Source of the DNA: Altericroceibacterium spongiae
GTDB taxonomy: Bacteria > Pseudomonadota > Alphaproteobacteria > Sphingomonadales > Sphingomonadaceae
DNA length: 64,000 bases
NCBI RefSeq assembly: GCF_003610805.1
Contig: NZ_RAPF01000004.1
Location: forward strand, 1 to 64,000
Direction of reading: 5' to 3'
A model generated the notes under the pieces. The model did no database searches, had not been told where the DNA came from, and saw nothing but the letters and a program-made list of their open reading frames with translations. Shown piece by piece: positions 61,407 through 64,000 of this stretch. The position numbers and the translations under genes were made by a program. How positions within the stretch are numbered: position 1 is the stretch's first letter; every line of letters starts with the position of its first letter.

Positions 61407-62813
61407 ATGCGAGCCGAACCGCAAGACGCGCCCTACCGGGCGGACCCGCAAATTCTTTCCATCGCCGAATGGCTGGGAGATCCTGTCGAAGCCGCTATAT
61501 TCCCCAAACGGCAATTGCGATACCGCAATCGCCGGTGGGACAGGGCTGTGGGGCTGCATGATCTGAGCGAGGAGGAATGGTTAAACCATTTCGCCGCCTT
61601 CCAGCCTTTGCCGGACAATCTGCCGCAGCCGCTGGCGCTGCGTTATCACGGCCGTCAGTTTCGCGTATATAATCCTGACATTGGCGATGGGCGCGGTTTT
61701 CTCTTCGCCCAGATGCGTGACGGGGAAGGGCGGCTGCTCGATTGCGGGACCAAGGGAAGCGGGCTCACGCCTTATAGCCGCACGGGGGATGGCCGGCTGA
61801 CGCTGAAAGGTGCGGTGCGCGAAATTCTCGCTACCGAAATGCTCGAAGCGCAGGGCGTCTATACCAGCAAGACTTTCTCCGTGGTCGAGACGGGCGAGGA
61901 ATTGTGGCGCGGGGACGAACCGTCCCCCACCCGTTCGGCGGTGATGGTGCGTCTTTCGCATTCGCATATCCGGATCGGCAGTTTCCAGCGCCTCGCCGTG
62001 CTGGAAGAAGACGATCATATGCGTGCGCTGATCGATTATTGCCTCAAACAGTTTCCGGGGCCGCTCCCGCCCGCAGAGGCGCCGGGGCGTGAAGAGCCGG
62101 CGGCGATCCTGCTCCATCAGGTGGTCGAGAGGCTGGCCGATCTCGCTGCCTCTTATATGGTATCGGGTTTCGTGCATGGCGTGCTCAACACCGATAATAT
62201 GAATATTACCGGGGAAAGCTTCGATTACGGCCCCTGGCGCTGGGCACCGCAATGGCAGCCTGGCTTCGTGGCGGCCTATTTCGACCGGAACGGGCTCTAT
62301 GCTTTCGGGCGGCAGGCCGAGGCGATTCGCTGGAATTGCGCGCAACTGGCGATTGCTCTGCGGCGCGTTTGCGATTCGGACCCGCTGGTGGCGGCACTCG
62401 ACCGTTTCGGCGAATGCTACAAACAGGCAACCATGCGGCGTTTCTGCTGGCGGCTGGGTGTGGAAAGCCGGGGTGAGGAATCCGATTTCGCGCTGATCCA
62501 GCAGGCGGAAAAGGCCATGGTGGCAGGCGGGATGAGCCCGGACGATTTCTTCTATCGCCATCGCGGTGGCCGGAATGCCGACAGCGCTCTGGGCGAGGCT
62601 TTGCAGGCTTACAGGGCGACGGATGACGATACGCATCCATACTGGTCCGAAGAAGCGGTGCAATCGATGCATATCGAGGAAGTCGAGACGCTATGGAGCG
62701 CCATCGCCGAACGCGATGACTGGGCGCCGCTGGAAGAGAAAATCGTCGGGCTGCGCCGGATGGGCGATGCGCTGGGCAAGGCGCCGGCTCCGGCAGGTCA
62801 TTCCACCGGCTGA
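61407..62813 (+). CDS. selO: Protein adenylyltransferase SelO
   Basis: A 468-aa pseudokinase-fold enzyme that transfers AMP to Ser, Thr or Tyr of proteins, linked to redox stress. The nucleotide-binding Lys region is DCGTKGSGLTPYSR, and the Arg/Glu helix is LKGAVREILATEMLEAQGV. The active-site loop HGVLNTDNMNITGESFDYG is the family signature. A C-terminal Cys, common in SelO, is not seen at the very end. It lies alone, divergent from the hydrolase. Confidence 0.92.
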   Translation: MRAEPQDAPYRADPQILSIAEWLGDPVEAAIFPKRQLRYRNRRWDRAVGLHDLSEEEWLNHFAAFQPLPDNLPQPLALRYHGRQFRVYNPDIGDGRGFLFAQMRDGEGRLLDCGTKGSGLTPYSRTGDGRLTLKGAVREILATEMLEAQGVYTSKTFSVVETGEELWRGDEPSPTRSAVMVRLSHSHIRIGSFQRLAVLEEDDHMRALIDYCLKQFPGPLPPAEAPGREEPAAILLHQVVERLADLAASYMVSGFVHGVLNTDNMNITGESFDYGPWRWAPQWQPGFVAAYFDRNGLYAFGRQAEAIRWNCAQLAIALRRVCDSDPLVAALDRFGECYKQATMRRFCWRLGVESRGEESDFALIQQAEKAMVAGGMSPDDFFYRHRGGRNADSALGEALQAYRATDDDTHPYWSEEAVQSMHIEEVETLWSAIAERDDWAPLEEKIVGLRRMGDALGKAPAPAGHSTG

Positions 62814-62900
62814 CAGGACGGGCCGGGCGCGCACTCTGGCGCGGCTGCGGGCAAGCGGCTATCACTCTTGCCGATCCGCAGATGAGAGCAGAATGTTCGA

Positions 62901-64000
62901 GTGAGCGACACGAAGATTATTTCGATCGAACCGGCGACAGGCCAGCCCTTCTGGAGCGCAGAAGTGCAGGATGTCGATGATATCGTCCAGCAGGCACGGC
63001 GCGCCTGGGGTAACTGGGCGGCACAGCCCCATGCCAGGCGGATCGAACTGATGCGCCGTTTCGCCAATGAAGTACGCCGCCAGGAAGAGCCTTTCGCCGA
63101 ACTGATCGCACGGGAAACGGGCAAGCCCCTGTGGGAAGCGAAAACCGAAGTCGCTGCGGTTATCGCCAAAGTAGAGATTTCGATCCGCGCTTACGCAGAA
63201 CGCACCGGCCAGCGGCGGCTCGACAGTGCCTTGCAGGGAACAGCGGCTTTGCGTCACAAGCCGCATGGCGTGATGGCGGTGCTCGGCCCCTATAATTTTC
63301 CCGCACATCTGCCCAATGGCCATATCGTTCCGGCGCTGATTGCTGGCAATGCGGTGATTGTGAAGCCTTCCGAAAAAGCGCCTGCCGTGGGTGAATTTCT
63401 GGTCGGCTGTTTCCATCGGGCCGGTGTGCCCGGGGATGTTCTGCAATTGCTGGTTGGCGGGGCCGAGGAAGGTAAGGCGCTGGTGGCGCATCCCGATATT
63501 GACGGGGTACTGTTCACCGGATCGGCGCAGGCGGGCATTGCGATCAACCGGCGGCTGGCGAGCAATCCGGGCAAGATCGTGGCGCTGGAAATGGGCGGTA
63601 ATAATCCGCTGGTCGTCTGGGATACGCCCAAGCTGGCCGATGTCGCGGCACTGGTTGTGCAATCGGCGTTCACCACGGCGGGGCAGCGCTGCACGGCGGC
63701 GCGACGGCTGATCGTGAAATCCGCCATGTATGATGCGGTGGTGGAGGAGGTGATACGGCTGATCGACCGGATGGTGATTGGCGCACCCTTCGACGATCCG
63801 CAGCCTTTTATGGGGCCGGTGATCGATCGCAATATGGCGGACGAACTGACCGAGAGCTTTCTTTATCTGATGTCCCATGGCGGCAGAGCGCTGGCGCATA
63901 TGCGGCGTCCCTATGGCGATCTGCCTTTCGTCACGCCCGGTCTGATCGATACGACCGCTATGCCCGAAAGGCCCGATGTGGAGATTTTCGGTCCGCTGCT
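62901..64000 (+). CDS. astD: Succinylglutamate-semialdehyde dehydrogenase (truncated by window edge)
   Basis: The first 366 codons of an NAD-dependent aldehyde dehydrogenase; the gene continues to the right. The start is taken as GTG 62901 (VSDTKIISIEPATGQPFWS). Motifs are VLGPYNFPAHLPNGHIVPAL, KPSEKAP (NAD binding), FTGSAQAG, the general-base Glu in ALEMGGNNPL, and the catalytic Cys in FTTAGQRCTAARRL. FNFPxHLPNGHIVPAL with GQRCTAARRL points to AstD of the arginine succinyltransferase (AST) pathway, which converts succinylglutamate semialdehyde to succinylglutamate. Other ast genes may lie beyond the edge. Confidence 0.88.
   Translation, partial: MSDTKIISIEPATGQPFWSAEVQDVDDIVQQARRAWGNWAAQPHARRIELMRRFANEVRRQEEPFAELIARETGKPLWEAKTEVAAVIAKVEISIRAYAERTGQRRLDSALQGTAALRHKPHGVMAVLGPYNFPAHLPNGHIVPALIAGNAVIVKPSEKAPAVGEFLVGCFHRAGVPGDVLQLLVGGAEEGKALVAHPDIDGVLFTGSAQAGIAINRRLASNPGKIVALEMGGNNPLVVWDTPKLADVAALVVQSAFTTAGQRCTAARRLIVKSAMYDAVVEEVIRLIDRMVIGAPFDDPQPFMGPVIDRNMADELTESFLYLMSHGGRALAHMRRPYGDLPFVTPGLIDTTAMPERPDVEIFGPL

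Overview
The window looks like chromosomal DNA of an alphaproteobacterium, most likely order Sphingomonadales. This rests on gene content and order (coxB-ctaD-ctaB-coxF-ctaG-ctaE followed by surf1 and thrC; pyrE-pdxJ-acpS-lepB; argH-small lipoprotein-lysA) and on a G+C-rich core codon style. No rRNA, plasmid or phage backbone and no CRISPR array is visible. The taxonomic call is an inference without any database search.

Region 1 (1-22,100) is an accessory island of giant repetitive surface or secreted proteins. The first gene (327-17,802) would encode about 5,107 aa: a short N-terminal domain, about 35 cadherin-like repeats of about 100 aa, then two modules that each consist of seven FG-GAP (integrin-type propeller) repeats, an RTX-like calcium-binding stretch and a shared cap domain. 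It is split by two complete insertion sequences. An IS5-type element (1911-3206) is flanked by AGCT duplications, and an IS427-type element (4169-5018) by TA duplications. Removing each element plus one copy of its target duplication restores one uninterrupted reading frame. A second gene (18,084-22,025, 1,313 aa) is a smaller, intact relative with 4 cadherin-like repeats, one seven-repeat propeller and the same N- and C-terminal signatures. Both genes end in strong intrinsic terminators. The upstream region of the giant gene is very AT-rich and carries a -10 box, a 20-bp dyad over the -35 and a hairpin next to the ribosome-binding site. The end of a third IS, related to the first, lies at the left window edge.

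Region 2 (22,260-32,900): tRNA-Val(TAC); a thioredoxin-like lipoprotein gene divergent from an argH-lipoprotein-lysA-siroheme synthase operon; then a tightly overlapping minus-strand operon pyrE-pdxJ-acpS-lepB-AI-2E-type permease-DUF3089 hydrolase-ruvX-rlpA.

Region 3 (32,950-44,400): the aa3-type cytochrome c oxidase operon with its assembly genes, including a 41-aa CoxF-like gene, ending in a terminator. Then come surf1, thrC, a methyltransferase, folB, a small unknown protein and moaA-moaD-moaE, followed by a structured intergenic region that may encode a small RNA.

Region 4 (44,400-64,000): ordinary housekeeping genes. These are a lipoprotein, rplU-rpmA, an acetyltransferase, a TetR regulator, ygfZ, a dihydroorotase-type gene, rarD, a glycine-zipper protein, a lipoprotein, ubiA, rsmE, gshA, an ICMT-like membrane methyltransferase, bamB with a TPR partner, a glycosyltransferase, an alpha/beta hydrolase, selO and the first 1,100 bases of astD, which runs off the right edge.
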